Positions 11,330-22,279 of a DNA stretch of 64,000 bases are shown here, piece after piece. This DNA comes from Dromiciops gliroides (taxonomy: Eukaryota > Chordata > Mammalia > Microbiotheria > Microbiotheriidae): NCBI RefSeq assembly GCF_019393635.1, contig NC_057861.1, positions 309,701,968-309,765,967 of the forward strand, given 5' to 3'. The position numbers and the translations under genes were made by a program. Under the pieces are notes generated by a model. The model was given only the letters and a program-made list of their open reading frames with translations. It was not told where the DNA came from and ran no database searches. Within the stretch, counting starts at the first letter, position 1. Each line of letters opens with the position of its first letter.

Positions 11330-11910
11330 TTATAAATCCCTTAAAGGTAGGGACCATCTCATTAGTGTTGGACCTGGAGTCAGGCAGACCTGAATTCAAA
11401 TCCAACCTCAGACTTGTACTAGCTTTGTGACCCTAGCAAGTCACTTAACCCTAATTGCCTTAAAACATCTGTGGCCATCTCCAATCATCCGATTCACTGC
11501 AAATCATGACATCACCAGGATGTCATGGTCCTCTTCAAGAATGAAGGGCAAAGGAGGCAGCTAGGTGGTGCAGTGGATAAAGCATTGGCCTTGGATTCAG
11601 GGGTACCTGAGTTCAAATCCAGCCTCAGACACTTGACAGTTACTAGCTGTGTGACCCTGGACAAGTCACTTAACCCTCATTGCCCCTCAAAAACAAACAA
11701 AAAAATACAAACAACAACAACAAAAAGAATGAAGGGCAAACAACAATGACCCTGGGCAAGTCATTTAACCTCTACCTGCCTCAGTTTCCTCATCTGTAAA
11801 ATGGGGATAATTGCAGCATCTATTTCCCAGGGGATGTGAGGATAAAATGCAATAATAATTATAAAGCACTTCATAAACACTAAAGCATTATATAAATGCT
11901 AGCTATCTAG
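11330..11910 (+). mobile_element. SINE cluster: composite SINE plus MIR-like tail
   Basis: 11360-11536 reads GGAGTCAGGCAGACCTGAATTC ... AATCATGACATCACCAGGATGTC (composite SINE, + strand). After the nested SINE, 11741-11905 reads TGACCCTGGGCAAGTCATTTAACC ... TTTCCTCATCTGTAAAATGGGG ... TATAAATGCTAG (MIR-like). Confidence 0.65.
11553..11724 (+). mobile_element. Young tRNA-derived SINE nested in the composite SINE
   Basis: GGAGGCAGCTAGGTGGTGCAGTGG to CACTTAACCCTCATTGCCCC and an A-rich tail. Perfect 16-base target duplication AAGAATGAAGGGCAAA at 11537-11552 and 11725-11740. Confidence 0.9.
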
Positions 11911-11985
11911 TTATCTACTTAGTAGTAGCAGATACATATGTTGATTGATTGCAGAATATTTTTATCAGATAATGCAAAGCAAAGC

Positions 11986-12012
11986 ATTAAGCATCAAGTC
12001 TTGATGCTTAAT
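11986..12012. repeat. Perfect 13-base inverted repeat with one-base spacer
   Basis: ATTAAGCATCAAG (11986-11998), T, CTTGATGCTTAAT (12000-12012). It could form a tight cruciform. There is no neighbouring gene to which an operator or terminator role could be assigned. Confidence 0.9.
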
Positions 12013-13785
12013 TTATTTATGCAACTTTAGCAATGTTTAGTTATAGCATATACCTACCAGTAGTCTTGACTTTAATGCAGATAGGAAAAATGCCTTTACA
12101 TTTTCTATGTCAATTTGAAGTTCATTTGCTATCTGATTGGAAGAACTTCCTAATAAGGACAATATGTGTAAGAAATAAGCTTATAGTAGATAAACAATTA
12201 ATGCTTGTTAATTAATTGTGATTACTGTGTCCTCTCCATTGATATTCTTATAGAATATCCTTCTCTACAATTTTAACTTAAAGACTTTGACCATATTTAT
12301 GACAGATATATTCTTCACTGCCTTCATTAGATATACACTATCCCTAGCCAATAGATTATACCTATATCAAGGTAGGGTAGTACAAATCCCGATCTCAGAT
12401 AACATCTTCTTACCTAGACACCCTCTTCCCAAATCTGTCCTGCTCTTCTCAAGCCCTTACCTTCAGTCACCAGTGATGATGAAAATAATAATAATATAAT
12501 AAAATAAAATAATATCTATGTGTTATTTTAATTTTTTCAATTGTCTTCCTAGGACTTAATGCTTCTTACTAATACTTTCCAATTTTCTTTTAGAATTATA
12601 ATTTGTTCCCAAATGAATCACCAGAAGTAGTTAGGGGTCATCAGAATTGTCAAGTCTGGAGAGGCCATTCTAGACAAACATTGCTCAAGGTAAATGCCTC
12701 TGAAATGCATTTTGGTCAGGTCAGTATACAGTCAGCTTAGCATCCCTTCTTAGTGAGCTGCCAACCATCATTTCTTACCTCTTCTTTCTCTGAATAGTAT
12801 CTGTTCTCTTTTGGTTGCACCCTTGTATCCATTTTATCAGAATATCCAACTCCCTCGGTGGAAAGAGCCTTCTACTTACATAGCGTGGAACCCCCTTCTC
12901 TACCTGCTTGAGGTTCCCTGGAGGATGAATACCCTAGGTACCCTCTACATTCATAACTCCAGTCCTTTTAGATGCTGTTTTTACCATTCCATTGTAATGG
13001 GTCTAGTCAGAAGACACAATTAAAGACATTTCATGAAGTATTATAGGATCTACATTAGCATGTTTCCCCCCAAAGCCTTGGTGTACTCTCCTACAAATAC
13101 ACACTCCATCTATGAGGAAAGTTAGCAAAGACAAAGGCTGTGCTTAAGGACCCTCCATATGAATAATACATTAGGAAGGGCAATTTACAATTCCCAGCTC
13201 TGCTTGGACTCCGGATGTCTTCTATGGATAGTTTTGTCTTATTCCTAGATGGGAAGCAGCACTTCTGCTAGGCCAGATTCCATAGCCTCCAGCTGTTGAT
13301 TCTAGGACAAAGCTTCTTAAAAGGTGGGTCAAGACTCCATAAGGACAACTGAATGTGGGGATCATGAAAAATTTGGCAACAGTAAAAGGTTATGTATACC
13401 TAGTTTATATACATTTATACCCAGGGTCACCTAAAAATTTCTCTGGCAAAAAGGTGTCTCGAGTGGAAAAAATTTAAGAAGCCCTGAGCTAGGATATTGC
13501 TGGACTCCTTCAGACCTTTACCATGGGATCAGTGGGAAGCTTCTCCAGTTCTACTCTCTCAAAGTCTCAGAAGAAATCCCACTCCTAATCATTGAGATCT
13601 TTTTCTTCCAAAATCACTCACCAGAATTGGTTTCTGTTTTGAAAATCCCTGGCAAGACAATCTATGCTCAAGTGTAAATTCATTATCTCTATAAATCATT
13701 AGCCAATTTCATGACCCTTCCAAATATCTATAGGTCACTTAAAATCTCTTGCTGCAAATGGGCCCTCAAAGTCTAACAACCTTAA
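12013..13785. other. No gene seen
   Basis: Mostly unique-looking AT-rich sequence with short frames only. 13310-13495 contains CTTCTTAAAAGGTGGGTCAAGA ... AAGAAGCCCTGAGC, which looks like an old dispersed repeat. Confidence 0.5.
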
Positions 13786-13789
13786 AATA

Positions 13790-14640
13790 ATAATAGAAAT
13801 AATAAATACTAGGTAATGTTTATATAGTGCTTAATATGTATCAGGCACCATGCTAAGTGCCTTACAATTTTAATCTCATTTGATACTGACAACAACCCTG
13901 TGAGGTAGGTGCTAATGTGTTGGGACTCGAGACCCTAAGAAACTTAGATTTTAAACTTTAGCAGAAAAACAATCCTTAAACTTTAGACATTGAAACCAAA
14001 GATTTCAGACATTTAAAAAACCAAAACAATCCCTGTTTCCCACCTTAGGAATGTGATGTTACCGAGACACATGGAGCACATGTCATGCAGACCCTGGGAT
14101 ATTTAGAGACATTTCTATCTAGAATGTAAACACTGATAAGCATATCAAGGTCTGCAAGGATGATATACAAGTTCCATACATTTGAGATATGGATTTTTTT
14201 GACATCAACAAGATGTGTGACTGATAGCCAGCAGCTCAACCCCCAAAACCATTCCCTCCCTAGTTATTTTGCAAACTCCTTACTTGGCACAGAGCCTTCA
14301 TTGTCTGAAATGTATAAAAGGTCAACTCTCCTTCCATTCAGGTGTGCAGTCTCTAACTTACTGTCTCTTGGCCATGTATTTCTCTCTCCTAATAAATCTC
14401 TCCATTTTACATGATTTGCTGTGTCTGCTAATTCTTCAGGTGAGTTACCCGCCCTCTCTTCTCACCCACTTCCAGGTCCCAAGCTCCACCCACAACACTA
14501 TTATTATCCCTACTTTACAGATGAAGAAACTAAGGCAAACAGAGGTTAAATGACTTGTCCAGGATCACAGGCCTGATAAGTGTCTGAGGCCTGACTTTCA
14601 AGTCTTACTGACTCCAGGCCCAGTGCTCTATCTTTTGGAT
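13790..14640 (-). mobile_element. MIR-like SINE split by a solo LTR
   Basis: Left part 13790-13915 (AGTGCTTAATATGTATCAGG ... CAACAACCCTGTGAGGTAGGTGC) and right part 14498-14640 (TATTATTATCCCTACTTTACAGATG ... CCCAGTGCTCTATC) are the two halves of one SINE. The uninterrupted form is seen at 60766-61037. Confidence 0.8.
13916..14497 (+). mobile_element. Solo LTR of an endogenous retrovirus
   Basis: The block separates the two halves of a SINE. It begins TGTGTTGGGAC and ends CCCACAACA (TG...CA ends). It has a TATA box (TGTATAAAAGG, about 14310) and a poly(A) signal (CTAATAAATC, about 14390) in LTR order. Flanks CTAA/CTAT may be a 4-base target duplication with one change. No viral coding sequence remains, as expected after LTR-LTR recombination. 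Confidence 0.8.
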
Positions 14641-14760
14641 TTGTGTGAGTGGGAAGAAAAGGAGTAGATGAGTTTTTATGTAAGTAATGCACTTAGGGAT
14701 AAATAAACCAAATTATTCTATTAAAGTTCCCATCAGTTACAATACAGTACAGACAGTTTT

Positions 14761-14830
14761 GTAGACAGTTTTCTTGTAGGCAGTTTTCTTCCTTCTCTAC
14801 AAGAAAACTTCCTACAAGAAAATGGTCTAC
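14761..14830. repeat. 70-base near-perfect hairpin (30-base arms, 10-base loop)
   Basis: The left arm 14761-14790 starts GTAGACAGTTTTCTTGTAGG. The right arm 14801-14830 ends ACAAGAAAATGGTCTAC. They pair at 27 of 30 positions around loop CCTTCTCTAC. Each arm is itself two similar 15-mers. It may be a palindromic transposon end or a hairpin RNA. Function unknown. Confidence 0.8.
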
Positions 14831-15008
14831 AAATGCTTTTCTCTTTAATTGCTAGAAAAGGGACAAGATAGTCATGGTAGTTTGTTCTGGAAGATATTGG
14901 ATCAGTGTGCCCTATAAAAAGATCAATACAGTGTTGAATATCGTTAAGAAGACTATTTTAAATACACTAGAATATGCTTAGTTCTTTTTTAATCTTAAAA
15001 GTATTTTA

Positions 15009-15159
15009 GGGGCAGCTAGGTGGCACAGTGGATAGAGCACCGGCCCTGGAGTCAGGAGTACCCGAGTTCAAATCCGGCCTCAGACACTTAACACTTACTA
15101 GCTGTGTGACCCTGGGTAAGTCACTTAACCCCAATTGCCTCACTTAAAAATCTTTTTTA
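15009..15159 (+). mobile_element. tRNA-derived SINE inserted at the edge of family B
   Basis: GGGGCAGCTAGGTGGCACAG to CACTTAACCCCAATTGCCTCA. Target duplication AAAAGTATTTTA at 14997-15008 and 15160-15171. Confidence 0.9.
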
Positions 15160-15560
15160 AAAAGTATTTTATTATTTTCCAGTTTCATATAAAGATAGTT
15201 TTCAACATTTGTCTATATAAGATTTTGGTTTCCAAATTTTTCTCCCTCCATCCCTTCCTTCCCCACTCTCCAAGACAGAAAACAATCTGATATAGGTTAT
15301 ATATGTACAATCACATTAAACATATTTCTGCATTAGTCATGTTGTGAATGAAGAATCAAAACAAAAGAGAAATACCTCAAAAAAGGGGGAAAAAAGAGTA
15401 GAAACAGTATGGTTCAATCTGCATTCAGAATCCACAGTTCATTTTTCTGGATGTGGAGAGCGTTTGCCATCGTGAGTCCTTTGAAATTGTCTTGGATCAT
15501 TGTAGAATATGTTTATTTCCAAGGTTTCCTCTAGCTCTATGACCTTAGGAACTTTCATTT
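15160..15560 (-). mobile_element. Family B repeat, longest copy
   Basis: Shares TTTTATTATTTTCCAGTTTCATA, TTTTCAACATTTG, CTCCAAGACAG, CAATCTGATATAGGTTATATATG with 3080-3235. It extends through GGTTCAATCTGCATTCAGAATCC and GTCCTTTGAAATTGTCTTGGATC. Probably the non-coding end of a marsupial LINE. Name not known to me. Confidence 0.65.
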
Positions 15561-15589
15561 TGATAAAACAATGTCATTTCTATACTTAG

Positions 15590-15860
15590 CTTAAAGATAT
15601 AATAGAAATAGAACATCCCTAGAAAAGGGTAACTAAAATGATTAGAAGAATCAAGGAGTTGCTCTGTAAAGACAAGCTAGAAAGATTAGGATTTACCAGT
15701 TTGGAGAAATGAAGGCTTGGGAGACAGGATTAAAATCATAAATAACATGGAGGAAAAAGGACATATTAATCACTTTTTTAAAAGGGAAGAAAAATGAGCA
15801 ACATTTGAAAGAATATAATTTAGGAAACATAAAACCAAGTACTAAAATGGTGATTAATAA
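15590..15860 (+). mobile_element. CR1/L3-like LINE 3' part
   Basis: AAAGGGTAACTAAAATGATTAGAAG ... AGTTTGGAGAAATGAAGGCTTGGG is the CR1-type 3' sequence (compare the avian form ending 'CTGGAGAAGAGAAGGCTC'). Decayed. Confidence 0.5.
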
Positions 15861-16301
15861 ACTTATGTATCTTATTATCTCTCCTTCCTCCTCTTTCCCC
15901 CCCTCACACTCCCTACCAAGAAGTAGAACTGATAGGAAAAAGGAAATAATTCCAAAAGGATTTAGACAAATTTATAAATGACAGTACCATAAATGGCTAC
16001 TAAGTAGAGCTGAATCTTACCTGACCTTTAAAATGAGTTTATAGGAGAATAAGCATACCTTTTTACATTAAAGTTTCTTCTGCTCCTGGTTAAAATAGCT
16101 TGTTGGTCCATCTCATAGTTGCAAGATATACCATTTTAGATTTTAAATTGCTTTAGAAGCTGAAGACTGCACAAGAGAGTTAGGAGTTAAATCCAAAGTT
16201 CTGGCCATGAACAAACTTTGGCATCTCTGTTCTTTGTACAAGTTCATGACCACCTGTATAGGGGAATTTTTCTAATAAGTTGAGCCAAGCCCATGAAGAA
16301 T
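15861..16301. other. No gene seen
   Basis: AT-rich, unclassified sequence between a CR1-like piece and a SINE. No coding frame is supported. Confidence 0.5.
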
Positions 16302-16315
16302 GGGATCCTATCTTT

Positions 16316-16466
16316 TTTTTTTTTCTTTTTAGTGAGGCAATTGGGGTTAAGTGACTTGCCCAGGGCCACACAGCTAGTAAGTGTTAGGTGTCTGAGGCCG
16401 GATTTGAACTCAGGTATTTCTGACTCCAGGGCCGGTGCTCTATCCACTATGCCACCTAGCTGCTCC
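16316..16466 (-). mobile_element. tRNA-derived SINE
   Basis: T-run, AGTGAGGCAATTGGGGTTAAG, GAACTCAGG, CCACCTAGCTGCTCC. Perfect 14-base target duplication GGGATCCTATCTTT at 16302-16315 and 16467-16480. Confidence 0.9.
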
Positions 16467-16843
16467 GGGATCCTATCTTTATAAGAATAGGGCCAGAGTC
16501 AGGCTTGGGATGAATCAATCTCTGCCCACTTGCTTTTCCTTCCTTTTCCCTCTCAAACACTTACAAAGCTCAAACCTTCTCAAACAATTTCAAGGCTCAA
16601 AAAACCAAAACACATATCTGAAAGTGAAGGAAACAAGCAGCATCTTGCTTTCCCATGATTCACCACCTTTGACCCCCCAGAAAGGGAAGTATCATTGTGA
16701 ACATGTAAGAGATGGCACTTTTCCCATAGAAAAGGAAATGACTAGAAGTCATCTTCAGAGCTGCATATCCTACAGCCCCCACCTTGACAAAGACTTTCAG
16801 GACCAAAGTATTTGTACTATCTCCATCCAGCTATAAAGAGTAT

Positions 16844-17216
16844 TGTTAAGGGCTAAAATTCTAGCTAGTCTGTCTAAAATATCTAATGAGTGGTCGCCAA
16901 TAAATTATAAGCTTTAGCAAGAGTTAGGTTTTTAAGCATTTATTAAGGAGAATAAGAATTTGGTAAAGAGAGAGAAAAAGGCCTAGATTCCTATCTATTA
17001 AAGGGAGAGCACATTTCTAGCTCCCTTCTCCGCCAGAGTCCAGAGGAAAGAAAGCGAGACTGAGCGCCAGTCTCTTCCTTCCTCCTCCCACTAGTCCGCG
17101 TCACTTCCTGACTCCTGAAGAAAAGACTCCTGGTCTTGCCCTCAAAGACCTTCCCTTCATGGGCAGAACTCTTCTACAGTAAGTATCCAGCAGGTGGCAT
17201 TATTCCAATCGTTACA
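16844..17216 (-). mobile_element. 3' LTR of an endogenous retrovirus
   Basis: On the minus strand it starts TGTAACGATTGG and ends CTTAACA, with a poly(A) signal (minus-strand CCTTAATAAATGC, about 16936-16948). Immediately before its 5' end, on the minus strand, is a purine run (AGGGGGGAC, 17215-17223) like a polypurine tract. That marks it as the 3' LTR with internal sequence still attached at higher coordinates. Confidence 0.65.
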
Positions 17217-18060
17217 GTCCCCCCTGTTGTTCCTCAAGAAACAAAATGTTTCCTTGACGGAACAGTAAAAAGAATATAATAACTATTGCTAACTAATAAT
17301 ATGTGAACAACAATATAGAAAAGGAAGAGAGGAAAGTTTTGTCCAGAGGGGCGATTTTTTTTTGTCCTCATGAACCGACGCTTTGACATTAGTCTTGCAA
17401 AGGGAGGGCCTCTGCAGAGAATACATGTTACAGATGGTGCATATTATAACAGAAAGAGAAAAAAAACCAACAAAAAGAACAAATCAAAACTGTTCATTTA
17501 AAGTCTCTGAAAGTCTTTTCTCAGATGTCCTCTAGGTGTAGTCGTGGAATGGAAGTCTTTTCAGGGGTTGATGTGTGGATGCTGGTAATCAGCCAGGAAA
17601 ATTTCCTACAAAATTGAGCTTAACAGAACTTTAAAATAGCTTTGTCAATAATCAAATCAAACAATGTAATGTGATTAAAAAAACAACTATAAATAAAGCA
17701 AAAGTTATACACCCTAATAAGTGTCATTCATTTCAAAGTAGTCATTAAAAACCCCAACTCTATGTTTATTCTATAGATCCTGCCATTGCTCAAAACATTT
17801 TTGGGATCTCTTCAATCTCGTGGGTATTCACTCTACCTATTCAAATTGTTGCTTCTAGAGGTTTTTGAGGATGAATTTGTCAATATGATAGGTTAACAAA
17901 TTGGTTGGCGTTTTAGGGTATAAGTTAGTGTAGCTTTGACGAAGTTCTTAACCAGCCGGTTCATGATCTTGTTATAAATATAGTGACTGGTGCCAAAATA
18001 GAATTAATTGAATTAGTTAAAGTGTTCCCAAAATAAAAGGTTGAAGGCAGTGATATTCTC
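17217..18060 (-). mobile_element. Endogenous retrovirus internal remnant, non-coding
   Basis: Sequence adjoining the 3' LTR on its internal side. No recognisable gag, pol or env frame survives, so this is only the terminal piece of the provirus, truncated near an L1 fragment at about 18065. The assignment rests on the purine tract and position. Confidence 0.4.
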
Positions 18061-18064
18061 ATTT

Positions 18065-18260
18065 TACTCTGCATCATGTCATACAAGTCTTCCCATATTT
18101 CTCTGAAATGACTTTTTTATAGCTTTACATTCATATGCCATAATTTATTTAGCCATTTCCTAACTGATGGACACTTCCTTAGTATGCAGTTCATTGAAAA
18201 CAAGAAGAAGAAGAACAACAACTATGATAAATATTTTTTAAAATAGGATCTTTTCCTCTT
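18065..18260 (-). mobile_element. L1 3'-end fragment
   Basis: ATACAAGTCTTCCCATATTTCTC ... ATGCCATAATTTATTTAGCC ... TGATGGACACTTCCTTAG is antisense L1 ORF2 3'-end text. Parallel copies are at 52850-53010 and 51365-51480. Confidence 0.65.
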
Positions 18261-18312
18261 TCTTTGATTTCTTTGAGTTATAGGCCTAGTATTTTCATAA
18301 ATATGATGATGA

Positions 18313-18478
18313 GGGGCAGCTAGATGGCACAGTGGATAAAAGCACTGACCCTGGATTCAGGAGTACCTGAGTTCAAATCTGGCCTCAGACACTTAACACT
18401 TACTAGCTGTGTGACCCTGGGCAAGTCACTTAACCCCAATTGCCTCACCAAAACAAAAAACAAAACAAAAAAACAAAG
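18313..18478 (+). mobile_element. tRNA-derived SINE
   Basis: GGGGCAGCTAGATGGCACAG to CACTTAACCCCAATTGCCTCA and an AACAAAA-rich tail. Target duplication AAATATGATGATGA (18299-18312) and AAATGTGATGATGA (18479-18492), one mismatch. Confidence 0.9.
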
Positions 18479-18499
18479 AAATGTGATGATGAAAAACGC

Positions 18500-21400
18500 T
18501 AGTTTCCTTCCAACAAAGACATAATGGACTAAATATGCACAAGGACATATAAATTTGTGAATTTGTTTTGCATTACTATGTGCATTTATTACAAGGGTCT
18601 TTTTAGGGGGGGGAGAATAGTGGAAGGGGAATAAACACTTGTTAATTAAAATTATTTAAAGACAAATTTTATTTTTAAAAGAAAGCATTGGCATGTCTGC
18701 ATTATACATTGTGCTCCAATTTTCAGACACAGAGAATCAGGATTCATCTCATCATGCAGGGCCGCTATCAGGATGGGCTCATACTGTTCCACAAACTTTT
18801 TTTTAGTTTTTTGAGCACTCACTCCCATCTTTGGGTTGTAGCTTTCTTATGTTTTTTTTTTTTGTGATACTTTTCTTGAACCTTTGCTTTGAAGTGGGTT
18901 TTGGGAAGTGGGATAGAGCTGTAATGGGGGCTGTGTCAGTGTGGGATACCCTTTGGGGTCTATCTGGGGGTGGGGGGAGAGATTCTGTGACTTGTTTCTT
19001 CTCTGAGGCCCCGACTTGTATGGTAACTATATTGGTCCAAGCCTGAGGAGTCTGGAAAGCACTAGTTCTGGTTGGGGGGGGGGAGGGGATGTTTGCTTCT
19101 CTGGTGTGTCTTACAGTTGCAAATACACACAACACAACTTGGGGGTTGCTGCTAGAATCCTTTCTTAATAATTATTTTCAAAATTAACATGGGAGACAAA
19201 AATCCTGCTTTTCTTGCTTCCTAGTAGAAATGTGGCTCACCCACCCAAGTGCAAGTTTCTCCCTTGTTACCAAATGTAGGCTGGGCCTCAGTTTCTCCTC
19301 TTCTTGTGAAAGCAGCATCTGCTCTGCTTTAAGTGTTCAGGGAAGTAAGGTGTGTTGTTGCTATTAAATGGAGTAAATATTGATGATTTTTGTTTTGTTC
19401 TGGTTTTGCCTTAAAGCTTTCTGTAATTAACGATAAAAGTTCCAGTAAACTAAAAAAAAAAAAATTCTACACAAAAGAAGATGCTTGCAAGTCAAACAGA
19501 AGCCTCATTCCCAAGTTAAATTTAGATAGATTTGTTGACAGCTTTCTCATGGAATGTAAAAACCTATCAAAAATTTATATGGACAAGACAGCTGTCAATG
19601 CTATAATCTTATGGAAGTCTATGGGAACTGAGTCTAATTCTCTTGGTGAAAAGGGTGTTTATTACTCATATTTTGGAGGCACATGTTATCTCTTCAGGAC
19701 TCTAGGGACCATTTAATAAACTTCCTTTTAAAGAATACTACTAAGTGGTATGCTACTAGTGGCCTAAAATATAACTCTTACTTTTCTTCCTAGTATTAAA
19801 CTCTTTGTTTCTAAGTAATTCAAAAAACAACAACAAACATCCATCTTGTCCCCTTTCCCCTCAATACCATTAGCATGTACCTTTGACCGAGTTACTAGCT
19901 AGTATGCACAAAACTTCCAGGCATTGGAACACTTGAAAGTTTTCCTCAGTTTGTTTTACTTCACCTTGTTTTCTCTGCCTTTCAACTCATAAATTCTCTT
20001 TTTTCATGTGAACTTAATAGTGCAAATTTCCTCTGTAGTCTCTCCAAGTAGAGGGTAATAAACTCTTTATTTAACTTGTAAGTATTTGAAGGTATCATTC
20101 TGTCTCCTGATATGCAGTGCCAACAGCATTTAATTTTAGTTGGAAGTTAGGGGAATAGTAGTTGAGCCAATTTAGGTGAATCATAAAACTATACTAATTA
20201 CAGCTTTAAAGCTCTTTAGCTGAGCTCAAGTTCCTCTTTAGTGTTTTTGATAAATTCTAGCAATTCAGTTTCAACTCAAGATAGGGAACAATGCACAATT
20301 CTGAATGGAAGTGGAGATTTTGTTGCAGCAAAATATTTATTGGTCAAAAAATGAGAAAGTTTTCCTATTAGCTCAAGAATCATGATACTTGAATTCTCTG
20401 TGACTGTAAAAATGAAACTAATGCCAAAGATTATTTTGAACATGAAATGGAACTTCTGTTTGAACTCAAAGCATCGGTTTTTAAAATGGGTAAAGTTCTG
20501 TACTTGAAGCAAGGAAGACCTGGGTTCAAATTCTGTCTTTGCCATTTAGGAACTTTGTGACAACCTCTGTACCTTAGTTTCCTCATTTACAAAATTAGAG
20601 TAAGCCTCTAAGGTCTTATCTAGATCTAAATCTATGATTTTTTAATTCCATGAAGTGTATATGTATGTATGCATGTGTGTGTGGGATGGGGGAGAAGGGG
20701 GTAGGGGGAGGAATTTGCCCAACTTGGAAAAACTTATACACACAAATTTGCTAAGATTAATATTTTATCACAATCCAAACAAAACTAAAATATAGATTCT
20801 ATGCTTGTCAACAAAATAATTTTGTGAAGTAATCATATCTTTAAAGAGCTTTAAACATCAATTCCACAAATTTCCTCTTTTTCCTAGTAAAAGTCTATAC
20901 CACATATTTTAAAAGTCTACCACGTATTTTTTTAAAATAAAAATTACTTTCATTTGCATGACCTTACTAAAGCCTTTCATGAAAAATGGAATGAACATCA
21001 TAATAAAGAAAAAATAATATATCTTCTAAGAGGTGACAGTTGGGTTTTCGGCATCTGCTTTCTCGCACCTGTTAGGTGAGAGATCACAGTCTGTTCAATT
21101 TGCATTGTTTGCTTGACTGACCGATTTCACACAAAACCCTTTCTGGTTCCAACTCTTTCACTTCAATCCAAAGACAAAACTAGCAGTACCTTTTAAAATG
21201 TCAGCCTGGGAAGATTGGACACAACTTAATTCCCCAAGGAAACAATGTTGCTATACTTAGTGCAGCAGAATATACAGTATTTTATTACTGATACAAAGGG
21301 TTTATTTGTAAAATGTTTTGAGGAAAATAAAAAGGTACCTTTTAAATAAAAAGTGTTCACACTTGGTACTTTCAACACTCTCTTCTTAATTGATAGAGGA

Positions 21401-22089
21401 ATTTAACACATCACCATCAGACTCTTTTACTCACCTATTAGCAGAATAAATGTGATTTCTCTTTTCTGTTCCTTTATTCATAATATAAGAGCAGAAATAT
21501 TAAAGTGTTACAGAAACTGCCCCTGAAACTTCTAAATAATTCCCCTTTCAACAAGAGTATTGAGGCTGGGTCTGCAAGGAACTGCCAGATAGAATCAGAA
21601 ATGAAAGCTGTGATTTAATCAGGTCAGTGTGCCCCATGAACATGAGGTTAATCAAATGGAAATCTACACTTTCTTCTTCCCTCAAATAGTATATCCTGTA
21701 GCCATAAATAAATCAGAAATTATTTGCTCTTTGAACTTTCATGCTATTGAATGTTATCTGTGATTATTATTGTTACTATTATTATTATTAATAGTAGGTC
21801 GAGCAGTTTATATTTATATGCAATAAGTGCTTGTTGAATTTAAATGATTTGGTGGTAATAATCATGGTAGTAATAGTAGTGGGTAGAAATGCCTATTAGT
21901 ATTTCCAGTGTCTCACATTTATATAGTTCTTTGTTTTTGAAAGTGCTTTTATATTTATTAGCTCTTTTCATGTACAGCCCAGTGGCCCTCTGATTTATTG
22001 TCATAACTATGATGAACTTCTACTTGTAATACTTAGTGAGACTTTTATCACTTTCACTATCTAACCAAGCTTTAAGTTCCATCGGATGT
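18500..22089. other. Repeat-poor intergenic tract, no gene supported
   Basis: Only small MIR-like traces (20500-20640) and G/C homopolymer runs (19072-19085) are seen. The longest + frame (19390-19716) begins without an AUG-like context, contains an A-run-encoded Lys block and resembles nothing I know. Low repeat density over 3.5 kb upstream of a developmental/chromatin gene could mean conserved non-coding DNA (inference). Confidence 0.5.
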
Positions 22090-22101
22090 GCTGGTAAATG
22101 T

Positions 22102-22261
22102 GTTGTTGTTGTTGTTGTTGTTTTGAGAGGCAATTAGGGGTTAAGTGACTTGCTCAGGGTCACACAGCCAGCAAATGTTAAGTGTCCAACACCAGCTTTG
22201 AACTCAGGTCCTCCTGAATCCAAGGCCAGTGCTCTATCCACTGCACCACCTAGCTGCCCCA
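22102..22261 (-). mobile_element. tRNA-derived SINE with GTT tandem at its tail
   Basis: (GTT)n, GAGAGGCAATTAGGGGTTAAG, GAACTCAGGTCCTCCTGAATCC, CCACCTAGCTGCCCC. Target duplication GCTGGTAAATGT at 22090-22101 and 22262-22273. The GTT run is the reverse complement of an AAC-expanded tail. Confidence 0.9.
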
Positions 22262-22279
22262 GCTGGTAAATGTTTAATG

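Noticed and set aside
16435..16836. 133-codon + frame
   Set aside because: Begins inside a SINE and continues in unique DNA; no domain or conserved pattern.
19390..19716. 108-codon + frame of varied composition
   Set aside because: Contains an A-run lysine block and no family pattern; no exon signals recognised. A conservation test would be needed to revive it.
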